Shown here piece after piece: positions 1 to 9,800 of a stretch of DNA of 36,373 nt. The position numbers were made by a program, and so were the translations under genes. Each line of letters begins with the position of its first letter. The stretch's first letter is position 1. The notes under the pieces are model-generated. The model was not told the DNA's origin. It searched no databases and saw only the letters and a list, made by a program, of their open reading frames with translations. Origin of the DNA: Akkermansiaceae bacterium (lineage in GTDB: Bacteria > Verrucomicrobiota > Verrucomicrobiia > Verrucomicrobiales > Akkermansiaceae); the NCBI GenBank assembly GCA_015062015.1, contig SUVM01000007.1, positions 1 through 36,373 of the forward strand. The letters are read 5' to 3'.

Positions 1-725
1 GCAATGCCGGTGCCGGGACCTACCATGATGATGGGGGTATTGCCATCCTCGGGCAAGCGGAAGTTTTTGTTGCTGTGGACGAATACTTTAACAGTATCGC
101 CGACTTTCAGCCGATCTGCCATGTAGGTGGAGCAAACGCCGCCGCGCTGGCGGCCTTGTGCTGTGTAGCGCACGGCACCGACACAGAGGGAGACTTGACC
201 GGGTACGGCATCCGGGCTGCTGGCAATGGAGTACAGACGCGGGGTGAGTTTACCCAAGATGCTGACGAATGCAGTGGCGTTCTCGAACTTGGCCGTCATC
301 TCGGAATCTTGTGCAAGATCCAGCAGGTCGCGCCCCCAGCAAAAGTCTTTGAGGGCATCTTTGTCGGCAAGGATAGCGGCGAGTTTCTCACTGTTTGCAA
401 CGGCGTTCCATTTGGTGAGGTTACCTTTTTTCAGGGATGTGATGTCGTAGGCACTCATGAGAGCATCTCGCAATGGGGCAACGGCACCATCGGGCAGGGC
501 CACGGTTTCTGTTGCATCTAAACCGAGGGCTGTTATGAGGGCATCCACCAAGGCGGGGTCGTTGCCGGGGAATACGCCAAGGGCATCGCCTGTGACGTAG
601 GTGAGACCGGAGCCTTCTAACGAGTAGTCGATGTGGATGGTTTCTTTGGCACTGCCGGGTTTAGTGACGGCTCTTACTCCCCGGACGGTGGCCGGGAACG
701 GGTTTTTCATGCTGTACGGTTCCAT
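1..725 (-). CDS. CysJ-like sulfite reductase flavoprotein / FAD-NADPH oxidoreductase, partial (C-terminus outside window)
   Basis: Manual reverse-strand translation from ATG at 725: MEPYSMKNPFPATVRGVRAVTKPGSAKETIHIDYSLEGSGLTYVTGDALGVFPGND...LTPRLYSIASSPDAVPGQVSLCVGAVRY...GVCSTYMADRL...IIMVGPGTGIA. RLYSIASSP and VGPGTGIA are FNR/CysJ FAD- and NADP-binding motifs. No flavodoxin domain precedes them. Confidence 0.85.
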   Translation of the reverse strand, partial: MEPYSMKNPFPATVRGVRAVTKPGSAKETIHIDYSLEGSGLTYVTGDALGVFPGNDPALVDALITALGLDATETVALPDGAVAPLRDALMSAYDITSLKKGNLTKWNAVANSEKLAAILADKDALKDFCWGRDLLDLAQDSEMTAKFENATAFVSILGKLTPRLYSIASSPDAVPGQVSLCVGAVRYTAQGRQRGGVCSTYMADRLKVGDTVKVFVHSNKNFRLPEDGNTPIIMVGPGTGI

Positions 726-765
726 GGTTTAGTGTTGTGTGTTAAAATTGAAAGGTTCGCGGGCA

Positions 766-794
766 ATTTTGCTATGTGAGTGAGTATTTGTCAA
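766..794 (-). promoter_or_regulatory. Candidate sigma70 promoter for the CysJ-like gene
   Basis: Minus strand TTGACA (789-794), 17-nt spacer, CAAAAT (766-771). Consensus -35, weak -10. Confidence 0.35.
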
Positions 795-817
795 GCAAAA
801 TCCGATAAAAATGGTAG

Positions 818-1585
818 TTATTTGTCGGTGTCAGGTTTTCTGCCGATGGAGGCATCGAATTTGACAGGGGCAGAGACTTTGATGGTCGGTTGGTAGGTAC
901 GCAGAGCCAGTTTACCTTGCTTTTTGTGATATTGTTGTACATAGACGGCCGTTGTTGTGTCTGTGGCAGAATCGTGCTCTGCATCGATGATGTTGCTTTT
1001 AAGGTGATATCCTTCGTCGTCGCAGACGATGATTTCCGGTACACGAGAGGCTCCGTTGTATGTAATTTTAAGGACAATATGCCCCGGTGCTGCCGGAGAT
1101 TTGGGCAGGGGGGTGACTTCTACTGCGTGGCCGGCAATGGTGAATCGCGTGGTTTCTTTGGTGCTGAATGTGGGGGCGTCGTGCTTTTGGATACCGGGAG
1201 AGAGCGGGACCTGAAGTGTAGTGTCGAAATGGAGGGTGTTGCCGGCCGGGAGGGCATTGAAGTCGTATACCATGATTTGGCAATTGGCATCGGAATCGAA
1301 ACAGGTTTCCCAATCTCGGAATTGGCCGATGAGTTTGTTGCCGTTGCCGTCTGTGGCTTCGAGGTGGGGAATCTCGGTATGCGGAGCTTGCAGCCAGAGG
1401 AAAGCTCCTTTAGATGGGGTGACATGAAGCCGCACGGTGCAGCGTGTGCCCTGGTGTGCCGGGGCATCTGCTGTGGTGGTATAATGGCACTCTATACTTT
1501 GGGGAGATATTTTGACGGATGGTTCCGCTGCGTGAGCAATGGCAAAGAGTACCGGAAGCAGGACTTTAGGGAATAATGGTGTCAT
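818..1585 (-). CDS. Secreted hypothetical protein (DsbD N-terminal-domain-like appearance)
   Basis: 255-aa ORF with signal peptide MTPLFPKVLLPVLFAIAHAAE. Start overlaps the upstream stop as ATGA. Confidence 0.7.
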   Translation of the reverse strand: MTPLFPKVLLPVLFAIAHAAEPSVKISPQSIECHYTTTADAPAHQGTRCTVRLHVTPSKGAFLWLQAPHTEIPHLEATDGNGNKLIGQFRDWETCFDSDANCQIMVYDFNALPAGNTLHFDTTLQVPLSPGIQKHDAPTFSTKETTRFTIAGHAVEVTPLPKSPAAPGHIVLKITYNGASRVPEIIVCDDEGYHLKSNIIDAEHDSATDTTTAVYVQQYHKKQGKLALRTYQPTIKVSAPVKFDASIGRKPDTDK

Positions 1586-2385
1586 GGTTGTAGGGAAGGC
1601 AGGGATGCTTCGCCGGGAGTATGGTTTATGGCTTCACTGAGCCCAAGCTCGAATTTGATGGGGAGCTGCAAGCTTTTTTCCTCTGTGCAGGTGGAGATTT
1701 GCAAGGATGCTGAGGATAAGACATCTACTAAAATAAAGGTTGTGGTCTTGGTCGTTTGGTCTTCGCTGAGGGTTGTTTCAAAATCAACGTTTTGTGAGAA
1801 ATCCGGCTCGGGAGCCGCGTCCGGAAACCATTGACGGGCTATGTGGCTGATGTTGAGTTCGGCTCGGTATTGCAGCGTGAGTTCAGCTCGGCGCAAGCGT
1901 TCTCCCTCCCTGTTGGCTGCACTGGCATTTGCTGCGGCCGGAACAATTTTGATGGTTTCGTTACCTAAATGCAAATCAGAGGGGTGAATAAGGTCTATTT
2001 TAACCGGTGTATGTTTCGTTAAACCTTTGGCAATGCGTATATGGAGCGTGCCTTCTACGGAGACCTTGTGTCCGGTAGGGCGTTTTTTTGTGGAAAAACT
2101 GGCGTAGGCTTTGCCGGAGTCGGTTGTGATAAGGCGGGCGATAGCCGCTTTGTGTATGGTGCCGTTGGTATCGGTAACGGTGAGTTCCGGGGTGAGTGCG
2201 TCTGTATCACAAAAGCTGATTCCGGGTGCAGGAGTAAGCTCGAATTTGAGGTTAAAGCCCGGCGTGGCCGAATTGTCGTGCGTGCGATATTCTGTGCGCG
2301 CAGAGGCTAATTGCACCGATACCTCCGGCTGTTCTGCATGGCAAATACAGAGGCCGATGATGAGGAACGGTAACAAGACTTTCAT
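1582..2385 (-). CDS. Secreted hypothetical protein, possible paralog of the next gene
   Basis: 267-aa ORF with signal peptide MKVLLPFLIIGLCICHAEQ. Same orientation and similar layout (L.V/E.TP..G.....PEL..TD.NG) as 818-1585. Confidence 0.7.
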   Translation of the reverse strand: MKVLLPFLIIGLCICHAEQPEVSVQLASARTEYRTHDNSATPGFNLKFELTPAPGISFCDTDALTPELTVTDTNGTIHKAAIARLITTDSGKAYASFSTKKRPTGHKVSVEGTLHIRIAKGLTKHTPVKIDLIHPSDLHLGNETIKIVPAAANASAANREGERLRRAELTLQYRAELNISHIARQWFPDAAPEPDFSQNVDFETTLSEDQTTKTTTFILVDVLSSASLQISTCTEEKSLQLPIKFELGLSEAINHTPGEASLPSLQP

Positions 2386-2413
2386 GGCAAAACAGTAGAT
2401 ATCTCCGATGCTC

Positions 2414-2442
2414 TTTATATGTTATAGTGCTTGTTAATGCAA
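2414..2442 (-). promoter_or_regulatory. Candidate sigma70 promoter for the secreted-protein pair
   Basis: Minus strand TTGCAT (437-442 of the 2.4 kb block), 17-nt spacer, TATAAA (2414-2419). Confidence 0.45.
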
Positions 2443-2483
2443 GAAAAAAATGCGTAAACTCCCGTTATGCCTTAATTAGAGAC

Positions 2484-2511
2484 TTGATTTTCCGAAGATT
2501 CGTTTTATAAT
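2484..2511 (+). promoter_or_regulatory. Candidate sigma70 promoter for hisC
   Basis: TTGATT (2484-2489), 16-nt spacer, TATAAT (2506-2511); ATG only 14 nt after the -10. Confidence 0.6.
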
Positions 2512-2525
2512 GCAGCTCGTCTGCT

Positions 2526-3626
2526 ATGAGTAACTTTACCCCGTACGCCAATCAACACGTTCTTGAATTAGTCGCATATCAACCCGGTAAGCCGATAGAG
2601 GAGACGGCACGCGAGCTGGGCTTGGCACCGGAAGATATTGTTAAATTGGCCTCGAATGAGAATTCGTTAGGCCCGTCCCCAAAAGCTGTAGCTGCTATGC
2701 AGCAGGCTGCCTCTCATTCGCATATTTACCCGGATGGTGCTTCATATACGTTGCGCAGCAAGCTTGCAGAGCGTTTTGGGGTGGAGTTTAACCAAACAGT
2801 CGTGGGCAGTGGCAGTAGCGAGATTATTGAGTTGCTTTGCCATTCCTGTTTGCATCCTCAAGCAGAGTTAATTGCCGCGAAACATAGTTTCTCCATGTAT
2901 CCGATTATGTGTAAATTATTCGGGGCCAAGTATGTGGAGGTAGAAAACAAGGCTGATTGGAGCCATGATTTAATGGGAATGCTGCGAGCCATTACTCCGC
3001 AGACTCGGTTGATTTTTATTACGAATCCCACGAATCCTGTGGGGACTATGGTTTATCAGGAGGAAATGGATAACTTTATGGCGCAAGTGCCGGAGCATGT
3101 CATTGTGGCGTTCGACGAGGCGTATATTGATTTTGCTGATATTCAGCCGGATACCTTAAAGTATGTAAAGCAGGGTAAGAATGTGATTTTGTTGCGTACG
3201 TTTTCTAAGGCGTATGGGTTGGCCGGATTGCGCGCCGGTTATGGTATTACAACTCCGGAGATTGCAGATTTGCTTAATAAGGCGCGTACGCCTTTTAATA
3301 TGAACCATATGGCACAAGCTGCCACCGTTGCAGCTTTAGATGATACCGAGTACCTTGCTGCCTCTGTAGCCATGGTGAATGCCGGTAAAAAGCAATTTTA
3401 CACAGCATTTGAAAAGTGGGGCATCGACTACATCCCCTCTCACGGCAATTTCATTCTTGTTAAAACAGGCCGAGGCCGCGAAGTCTTTAATGCCTGCCTC
3501 GCCAAAGGTGTCATCCTCCGCCATATGGACGGCTACGGTCTCCCCGACCATATTCGTATTACTATCGGCTCCACCAAAGAAAACACCCGCTGCCTGGAAG
3601 TCCTGCAGCAGGTGCTGGGAGTGTAA
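2526..3626 (+). CDS. hisC: Histidinol-phosphate aminotransferase
   Basis: 366 aa; class I/II aminotransferase motifs ASNENSLGPSP, TNPTNPVGT, FDEAYIDF, LLRTFSKAYGLAGLRAGYG. Confidence 0.95.
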   Translation: MSNFTPYANQHVLELVAYQPGKPIEETARELGLAPEDIVKLASNENSLGPSPKAVAAMQQAASHSHIYPDGASYTLRSKLAERFGVEFNQTVVGSGSSEIIELLCHSCLHPQAELIAAKHSFSMYPIMCKLFGAKYVEVENKADWSHDLMGMLRAITPQTRLIFITNPTNPVGTMVYQEEMDNFMAQVPEHVIVAFDEAYIDFADIQPDTLKYVKQGKNVILLRTFSKAYGLAGLRAGYGITTPEIADLLNKARTPFNMNHMAQAATVAALDDTEYLAASVAMVNAGKKQFYTAFEKWGIDYIPSHGNFILVKTGRGREVFNACLAKGVILRHMDGYGLPDHIRITIGSTKENTRCLEVLQQVLGV

Positions 3627-3636
3627 AATAATATTA

Positions 3637-4233
3637 TTAAGCTTTTGGTCCGCCGTTGTGGGGGGATAAGGGGGTATATATGGCAGGATTGCCGCTTGCC
3701 AAGTGACCGCTCGGTACGTCTTTGCTGATGATTGTTCCTGCCGAGATGACACAGTTATCGCCAATTGTTACCCCTTTGAGGATAATACACCTCATGCCGA
3801 TAAAACATCGCTTTCCAATAATAATGGGTTTGCCGGTTGTCTTGTTACAACGCAACCACCCGATTTCTGGGTCATATTCATGTTGTTTGCTATCGTAAAT
3901 GACAGTATCCGGTCCGATCATCGTGTATTCGCCGATGCTCACCTTATTCGCGCACACAATTTTACAACCGCTAAGACCGCAGTTTGCGTGTAATTCCACC
4001 ACTGCTTCAGGAGTGATGGTGGAGATAGATACTTGATTAGTGATGAGAGTGTTGTATCTCCGTTTGGAGTGTAATGTCACTTTGTCACCTATAATAATTT
4101 TTCCTCCGTGCCGTCTACAAAGCCATGGAAACCCACTGATAAAGGTTTGTTTTCCAACTTGAATACCTCTTAATCGGTACCAAATCGCTTTAAGTTGATA
4201 AATAGTTCTCAGAATCTGAGCCTTGGTAATCAT
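3637..4233 (-). CDS. Hexapeptide-repeat acyltransferase (WcaF/CysE-like)
   Basis: Left-handed beta-helix repeats IGDNCVISAGTIISKDVPSGHLASGNPA. Start overlaps the GT stop. Confidence 0.85.
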   Translation of the reverse strand: MITKAQILRTIYQLKAIWYRLRGIQVGKQTFISGFPWLCRRHGGKIIIGDKVTLHSKRRYNTLITNQVSISTITPEAVVELHANCGLSGCKIVCANKVSIGEYTMIGPDTVIYDSKQHEYDPEIGWLRCNKTTGKPIIIGKRCFIGMRCIILKGVTIGDNCVISAGTIISKDVPSGHLASGNPAIYTPLSPHNGGPKA

Positions 4234-5369
4234 TCGTTTGAATCTGATTTTAAAATTGAAGTATATATATTTATCAGTTGGGTAACCATAGTATGCGGCG
4301 AAAGTTTTTGCCTGATTTGTTCTGCATCGAAGTATCCCATTTCAAGAGCTTTTTCTTTACTTTGTGTTATGTATAAAACATGATTTATGAGGCTATTAAC
4401 ATCTGTTGGTTTAATGACAAAACCGGACTTTCCCTGTATAATATGTTGCTGAGATCCACATTCATCAGAAATGATAACAGGCAATCTCATTACTCGTGCT
4501 TCTTTTACGGCAGTTGGTCCCGTGTCTGCAAAACTTAAGTGTACCAAACACCACGATTGAGACATTAAGTTTGCAATGGAATCGCGAGATTGACGTCCTA
4601 ACGGAATAATGTTAGGAGGTAAGTTTTTAAATGAATCCGGATGCGGACCTGCCAAATATAATTTGATATGCGATAGCTTTGAAGATGAAAAAGCAGTAAT
4701 TAAAGTATCAATGTTTTTTATGGCTGAATTGCTACCGCAATATAAACATGAAGGCTCGTCAGAAAGATGTCGTTCCATTGAGAAGAATATATCTTCTACT
4801 GCATATTCCCATATGACCGGATTCGCTCTGGGTGATATTTCTTTGACTCGTTCTGCGGCCCATGGTGACTCGGTTGTTAAAAAGGGAGCTCTTTGTAAGA
4901 CTCTAGGTTCATAAAAGCTATGATGTCTTTGGAAGCGAGATAATCGACATCGTTGCATATAAGCTTTTAATAGACCTTGGACACTATGTAACCAATATTT
5001 GTGGTTAGAATCTTTTCCGCATAAACCATAACAATATTCTGTTCCCCATGTATGAATTAATTGGGGGTGAATCTGTTTGATTTCATTTTTTATCTTTCTC
5101 CTGTCAGATAAATACATAGTATATAATCCAATTGTTTTTCTGACTGCAGGAATTATATGGAAGTATTGATTTTTGCTTTTAAAACGAGATGTTGAAGTAA
5201 TGCCCTTTTGGAGAGTAATCCAGTGTATCTCAAAATTTGAGATGCGTTCAAACGAATTATACAAAGTGGTTAACCATATAGCATAATGTCCTTTTGCCTG
5301 AGGTAATTCGGAATTGGCAATCCATGCAGGAAAATCACAAATGATGGCAATTTTGGTCTTCTGCGGCAT
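4230..5369 (-). CDS. Glycosyltransferase family 4-like protein
   Basis: GT-B C-terminal signature LYLAGPHPDSFKNLPPNIIPLGRQSRDSIANLMSQSWCLVHLSFADTGPTAVKEARVMRLPVI. The track start at 5426 is TTG inside a hairpin; ATG at 5369 (MPQKTKIAIICDFPAW) is preferred. Confidence 0.85.
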   Translation of the reverse strand: MPQKTKIAIICDFPAWIANSELPQAKGHYAIWLTTLYNSFERISNFEIHWITLQKGITSTSRFKSKNQYFHIIPAVRKTIGLYTMYLSDRRKIKNEIKQIHPQLIHTWGTEYCYGLCGKDSNHKYWLHSVQGLLKAYMQRCRLSRFQRHHSFYEPRVLQRAPFLTTESPWAAERVKEISPRANPVIWEYAVEDIFFSMERHLSDEPSCLYCGSNSAIKNIDTLITAFSSSKLSHIKLYLAGPHPDSFKNLPPNIIPLGRQSRDSIANLMSQSWCLVHLSFADTGPTAVKEARVMRLPVIISDECGSQQHIIQGKSGFVIKPTDVNSLINHVLYITQSKEKALEMGYFDAEQIRQKLSPHTMVTQLINIYTSILKSDSNE

Positions 5370-5377
5370 AAGGCTAT

Positions 5378-5414
5378 TAAAAAGTTGCACTTCGGCGAAA
5401 GATGCCGAAGTGCA
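5378..5414 (-). terminator. Rho-independent terminator downstream of argG
   Basis: Perfect inverted repeat GCACTTCGGC (5387-5396) / GCCGAAGTGC (5404-5413), 7-nt loop, followed on the minus strand by ACTTTTTAATAG. Confidence 0.85.
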
Positions 5415-5435
5415 GAATAGAAACAATGTATTTGT

Positions 5436-6722
5436 TTATTTATGATTCACTCTTGCGAATTGTTTGAGGCGGAGGCCGTTGAGGTGGATGAAGCCGGAGG
5501 CGTCATCTTGGTTGTAGTCTTCATCGGTGTAATCGCCTTCCATGGTGGCAATCTCGTAGCTGTAGAGAGAATTGGGACTCTTGCGGCCGGCGTACATAAC
5601 GTTGCCTTTGTAAAGTTTAAGGCGCACTTCGCCGTTAACGGTTTCCTGAGTTTTGGTAACGAGGGCTTGAATGGCCTCACGCTCGGGAGCGAACCAGAAG
5701 CCGTTGTATACCATGGATGCGTAGTCCGGGATAAGCGAATCGCGCACTTTCTGAGCCTCGCGATCCAAGGTGATGGTTTCGATATCGCGGTGGGCAGCCA
5801 ACAGGATGGTGCCGCCGGGGGTCTCGTAAATACCACGGCTTTTCATACCCACAAAGCGGTTTTCGATAATATCGACACGCCCGATGCCGTGTTTGCCGCC
5901 CAAGAAATTGAGGACCAACATGACGCCAAGCGGGTCGAGCAACGTGTAACCATCTTTTTCTCCGATTGCCTTAGTGCCGACGGTAGCCATAATGTCTTCA
6001 AGGCCTTCGGTTTGTAAGCCGATGATGTTGCCTTTCTCGAAGAGGCATTGCAGGTATTGCGGAGCATCCGGGGCATCCTCGGGTGCAGAGGAAAGGAGAT
6101 ACATGCCGCGGTCTTCTGCCTTAGTTGCATCGTACCAGGTGTCTTCAAGAATACCGGCCTCGTAGGAAATATGCAGCAGATTGCGATCCATGGAGTAGGG
6201 CTTCTTCATGCTTTGGCGAATCGGAATACCGTGAGATTCTGCATATTGAATCAGCTCGGTACGGCCGGGGAATTGGTCTCGCCACTCTTTCATACGCCAA
6301 GGGGCGATGACTTTAAGATGAGGAGCTAATGCATTGATAGAAAGCTCAAAACGTACTTGGTCGTTGCCTTTACCGGTTGCACCGTGGGCAATGGCATCTG
6401 CGCCTTCTGCAATAGCAACATCTACCATGGCTTTAGAAATGCAGGGGCGTGCAATGGAGGTACCCAGCAAGTAGCGCCCTTCGTATACCGCATTGGCTTG
6501 GAACATGGGGAAAATGTAATTAGCTGCAAAATCTGCCTTCAAATCGCCGATAATGCACTTGGAGGCACCTGTGGCAAGTGCTTTTTCTTCCAATCCATCA
6601 AGCTCTTCTGCTTGGCCTACGTCTGCGCAGTATGCAATAATTTCGGCATTGTATTTTTCTTTGAGCCACACCAACAGAACGGATGTGTCAAGACCACCGG
6701 AGTATGCAAGAACAATCTTCAT
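5436..6722 (-). CDS. argG: Argininosuccinate synthase
   Basis: 428 aa; N-terminal [15 protein letters not shown] and [14 protein letters not shown] motifs. Confidence 0.97.
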   Translation of the reverse strand: MKIVLAYSGGLDTSVLLVWLKEKYNAEIIAYCADVGQAEELDGLEEKALATGASKCIIGDLKADFAANYIFPMFQANAVYEGRYLLGTSIARPCISKAMVDVAIAEGADAIAHGATGKGNDQVRFELSINALAPHLKVIAPWRMKEWRDQFPGRTELIQYAESHGIPIRQSMKKPYSMDRNLLHISYEAGILEDTWYDATKAEDRGMYLLSSAPEDAPDAPQYLQCLFEKGNIIGLQTEGLEDIMATVGTKAIGEKDGYTLLDPLGVMLVLNFLGGKHGIGRVDIIENRFVGMKSRGIYETPGGTILLAAHRDIETITLDREAQKVRDSLIPDYASMVYNGFWFAPEREAIQALVTKTQETVNGEVRLKLYKGNVMYAGRKSPNSLYSYEIATMEGDYTDEDYNQDDASGFIHLNGLRLKQFARVNHK

Positions 6723-6762
6723 GGTAATACGAGTAGACGGCGGTTTACCGTGTACGCACGCG

Positions 6763-6791
6763 AGTATACGGGAAATGAAAAAGTGAGTAAA
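6763..6791 (-). promoter_or_regulatory. Candidate sigma70 promoter for argG
   Basis: Minus strand TTTACT (6786-6791), 17-nt spacer, TATACT (6763-6768). Confidence 0.4.
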
Positions 6792-6823
6792 GCAAAATGT
6801 GTTACAGTATGGAAAATTTTGCT
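6791..6823 (-). repeat. Inverted repeat at the end of the FHA-ABC gene, possible weak terminator
   Basis: AGCAAAAT (6791-6798) / ATTTTGCT (6816-6823), perfect 8-bp arms, 17-nt loop. Confidence 0.3.
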
Positions 6824-9800
6824 ACTTGCCACGGCAAATGCGTCTTAATCTCCACGCCGCAATAAGGATGGGGCAAATGCCCATGATGGACAAGTAAAGC
6901 GTATTGCGCCAGAGGGTTGAGATGGAGCCTTCTTCGGAATGCTGATTCATGCCCAGGAAGGGAATTGGTTGTCTGGGGGCAAGGAAGAAGCCTCGTGTTT
7001 CGGCAATTCGGTTGTCTTTTCTTGCGGTGTTAACACCTTTGCTTAATTCTACAAGTGTTTTGTTGGAGAAGTAGTATTCTGCCGGAATTGCAGATTTATT
7101 GTCTGCGCTTCCGTATTGAAGCATGATGTGATCCAACAATTCCTTATTGTAAGTCAGGGCAGCTTTGCGAGAAAGTCTCAAAATATCCTTTGCTTCGTTT
7201 GCCGAACTTGCAACGGAATTAGATTGATTGACGGCATAGAGCAGGAAATTGAGTTTTTCCTTCAGCGTTTGTTCATAGTTTACAATGGAATCCCATTCCC
7301 GGGAGCTGACGGATGGATTTCGACGGGCTTGAGCCTTTTTCTGTTTCAATAATTTAAGTTCGTCTTTGAGGCGGTCTCGTTCAGCCACCATGTTTTCACG
7401 TTCCGTTTCCCATAAGTTATGGTTTGCCTGCACCACAAACATCATTTCGAACGCATAGCGTAAAGGACAGAATTCTGCAATGAGGGGGACGGGTTTCGTA
7501 AGAATATCGTGAGTGTTTTTATCCTGATAAGCGACGCGGTGCCGTAAGGGTTGCAGGGTGGAGGTGATAACCTCGGGGGTGCCGTCCGGTAATTCCGGGC
7601 AAAATTCATTCATTTCTTCGAATCGTATTAAGGCACCGGCCAATAGAATTTGTGGTACCAGCAGAAGCGGTACGATATTGAGTGCTGTACGTTCCGACCT
7701 AACGAGTGCAGAAACCATTAAGGATAAAGAAATACCCACAAAAGCTGTGAGAACCATGATGGCAAAGTGCTGCCAGAACATGAAATGAATCTCCAATATG
7801 GTGTTGCTAACTAATAAGTACAGGGCACATTGGATGGAAACGATACCGGTCAGCACCAAGATTTTAGATAAGAGATACCCCGGTATGAACAGACGATAAT
7901 TGCTTTCTCGCCGAATGATATTGCGGTCTCGTATAATTTCGCATGCGGCTCCGGTTAGACCAAAAAACATGGCTAATACGAGAGAGAGAAATAAGTATTC
8001 GGTTATATGTAGGGCGTGATAAAAGACGTATGTGTCTGATGATGCCGCCCTCAAGGAACCGGCTATTAATAATGCAAGCACCGGGGCTTCCAAGAGTAAG
8101 GCATACATGCTCATGCGGCTTCGTATACGGCTCAGGAATGTACGCGTTACCCACAGCATGAATAATCGCCTCAGCTCGGACAGTGAGCGGCATCTCCATT
8201 TCGGAAGTCTTGTTGTAGTATCGGTTCCGGCCGGGGCTTGTGCTAAACGGGCTTTGTGGTAATATAGTTTTTCAAAACGCTCTTGCCACATGTTGGCACC
8301 GGGAAGTGGTCCTTTGCCTAATCTGCGGAATGGTGCAGCCAGAACTTCAAAAGCATATTCCGCCCCGCCTGCTGCTTTAGCTTCTTTAGAAATATGCAAC
8401 ATCAGTTCGCGAGCGGCTCGCCTAAAATAGTCTCCCATCTCCGTTGGCGTACCCCAAAAAGCCATTTGTCCGTTATTATTCAAAACCATAACTTTACTGA
8501 AATGGTTGAGAATACTTTGAGATGGTCGGTGCAGGGTGCAAATGATAATACGCCCCGCAGACATGTTGTGCAGGGTTTCGATAACGGTTTCCGCATCACT
8601 GGAAGCGAGTCCGCTTATAGGCTCATCGATAAGGAATACCTCGGACGTACCCGTAAGATCAAGTGCGAGATTTAGGCGGGTTCTCTCGCCGTCGGATAAG
8701 GCGCGATCTCCTTTTCTCCCAACTGTTCGGTTGGAAAGATGCGCCATACCGACAAAATTAAGAATAGCCTGCACGCGTCGCATGCGGTCTCCGGAGGTTA
8801 ACCTTGGGCGGCGAGAGACAGATGCTTGGTATGTGTGCTCAAGCACGCTCATATTTTCATCCAGAATGTCCTCTCGCGGAATAAAAGCCACATGGCGCCG
8901 CAGATTGACGGCATCGGGCGTCATGCGCTCATTATCATAGTATATGGTGCCGATAGTGGGCGCTAAGTGGCCTGCCAGCATGCTCAGTAAGGTGCTTTTG
9001 CCGGAGCCGCTCGGGCCGAGAATACAAGCCATTTCTCCACGTTTTAAACAAAAGTCTATGTTGTTAACAACGCGCCCGGAACGCACAAAATCTCTGGTTA
9101 ATCCTTTAACTTTCAGCTCGTTAATGAGGGAGGTTTCTTCATCTAATACACCGGCAGAGAACCGACAACGCAGTTGCTGGATTGAGCCCAGTCCGATGAG
9201 GTCGCCCTCCTGAAGCATCGTTGAATTATCCTTAAGCGGATGACCATTGATACTTAAAGCATGGCGAGGGCCTTCGATGAGCCGGAGTTCTCCGCTATTG
9301 TTGGAGCGAGAGTAACTTACTTCAAAGACAAGCCCCGGCGCCAACCCCGGAGCAAGCATCAGCGCCCCGGGTTTGTTGACATAGGGTAAATTTGTTACCA
9401 AGACTGTTCTGCTTTCCGGTGCTAATTGAAAACTCTTGCCCGGGCTTTCGATATTATGGAGTTCTGCTAAGCAGTATGGCCCTAAACCGTCTACTGTAAA
9501 TGGGGAATAATACGATGTGGAAACCTCGCCATCGGGCTCTAAGGGATGCCCTTCAATTTCAAAAATCGTATCCCGGGATAGCGATTCAATTTCAACATGT
9601 GTGCCGAATTTGAGTTTTGCTATGCAATTTTTACGGCGTTGGCGGGACACGGATACTTCATCGTTATCGCAATGCAAGTATGCAATCAATACCGTCTTAG
9701 AGTAATGAGACTGCAACAATGCCCGAATGGTGTGGTAGCTTAACCTGCCGCCGGATAGTTCTATGTATTGCCCCGGAGAGAGAATTTGCATGTCTCCCTT

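Noticed and set aside
890-1576. 228-aa plus-strand ORF
   Set aside because: Antisense shadow of the secreted-protein gene 818-1585, which has a signal peptide and coupled start.
3627-3638. AATAATATTATT palindrome between hisC and the acyltransferase
   Set aside because: All-AT, short, and overlaps one stop codon; too weak to call a terminator.
5442-6017. 191-aa plus-strand ORF
   Set aside because: Antisense to argG; typical long shadow ORF.
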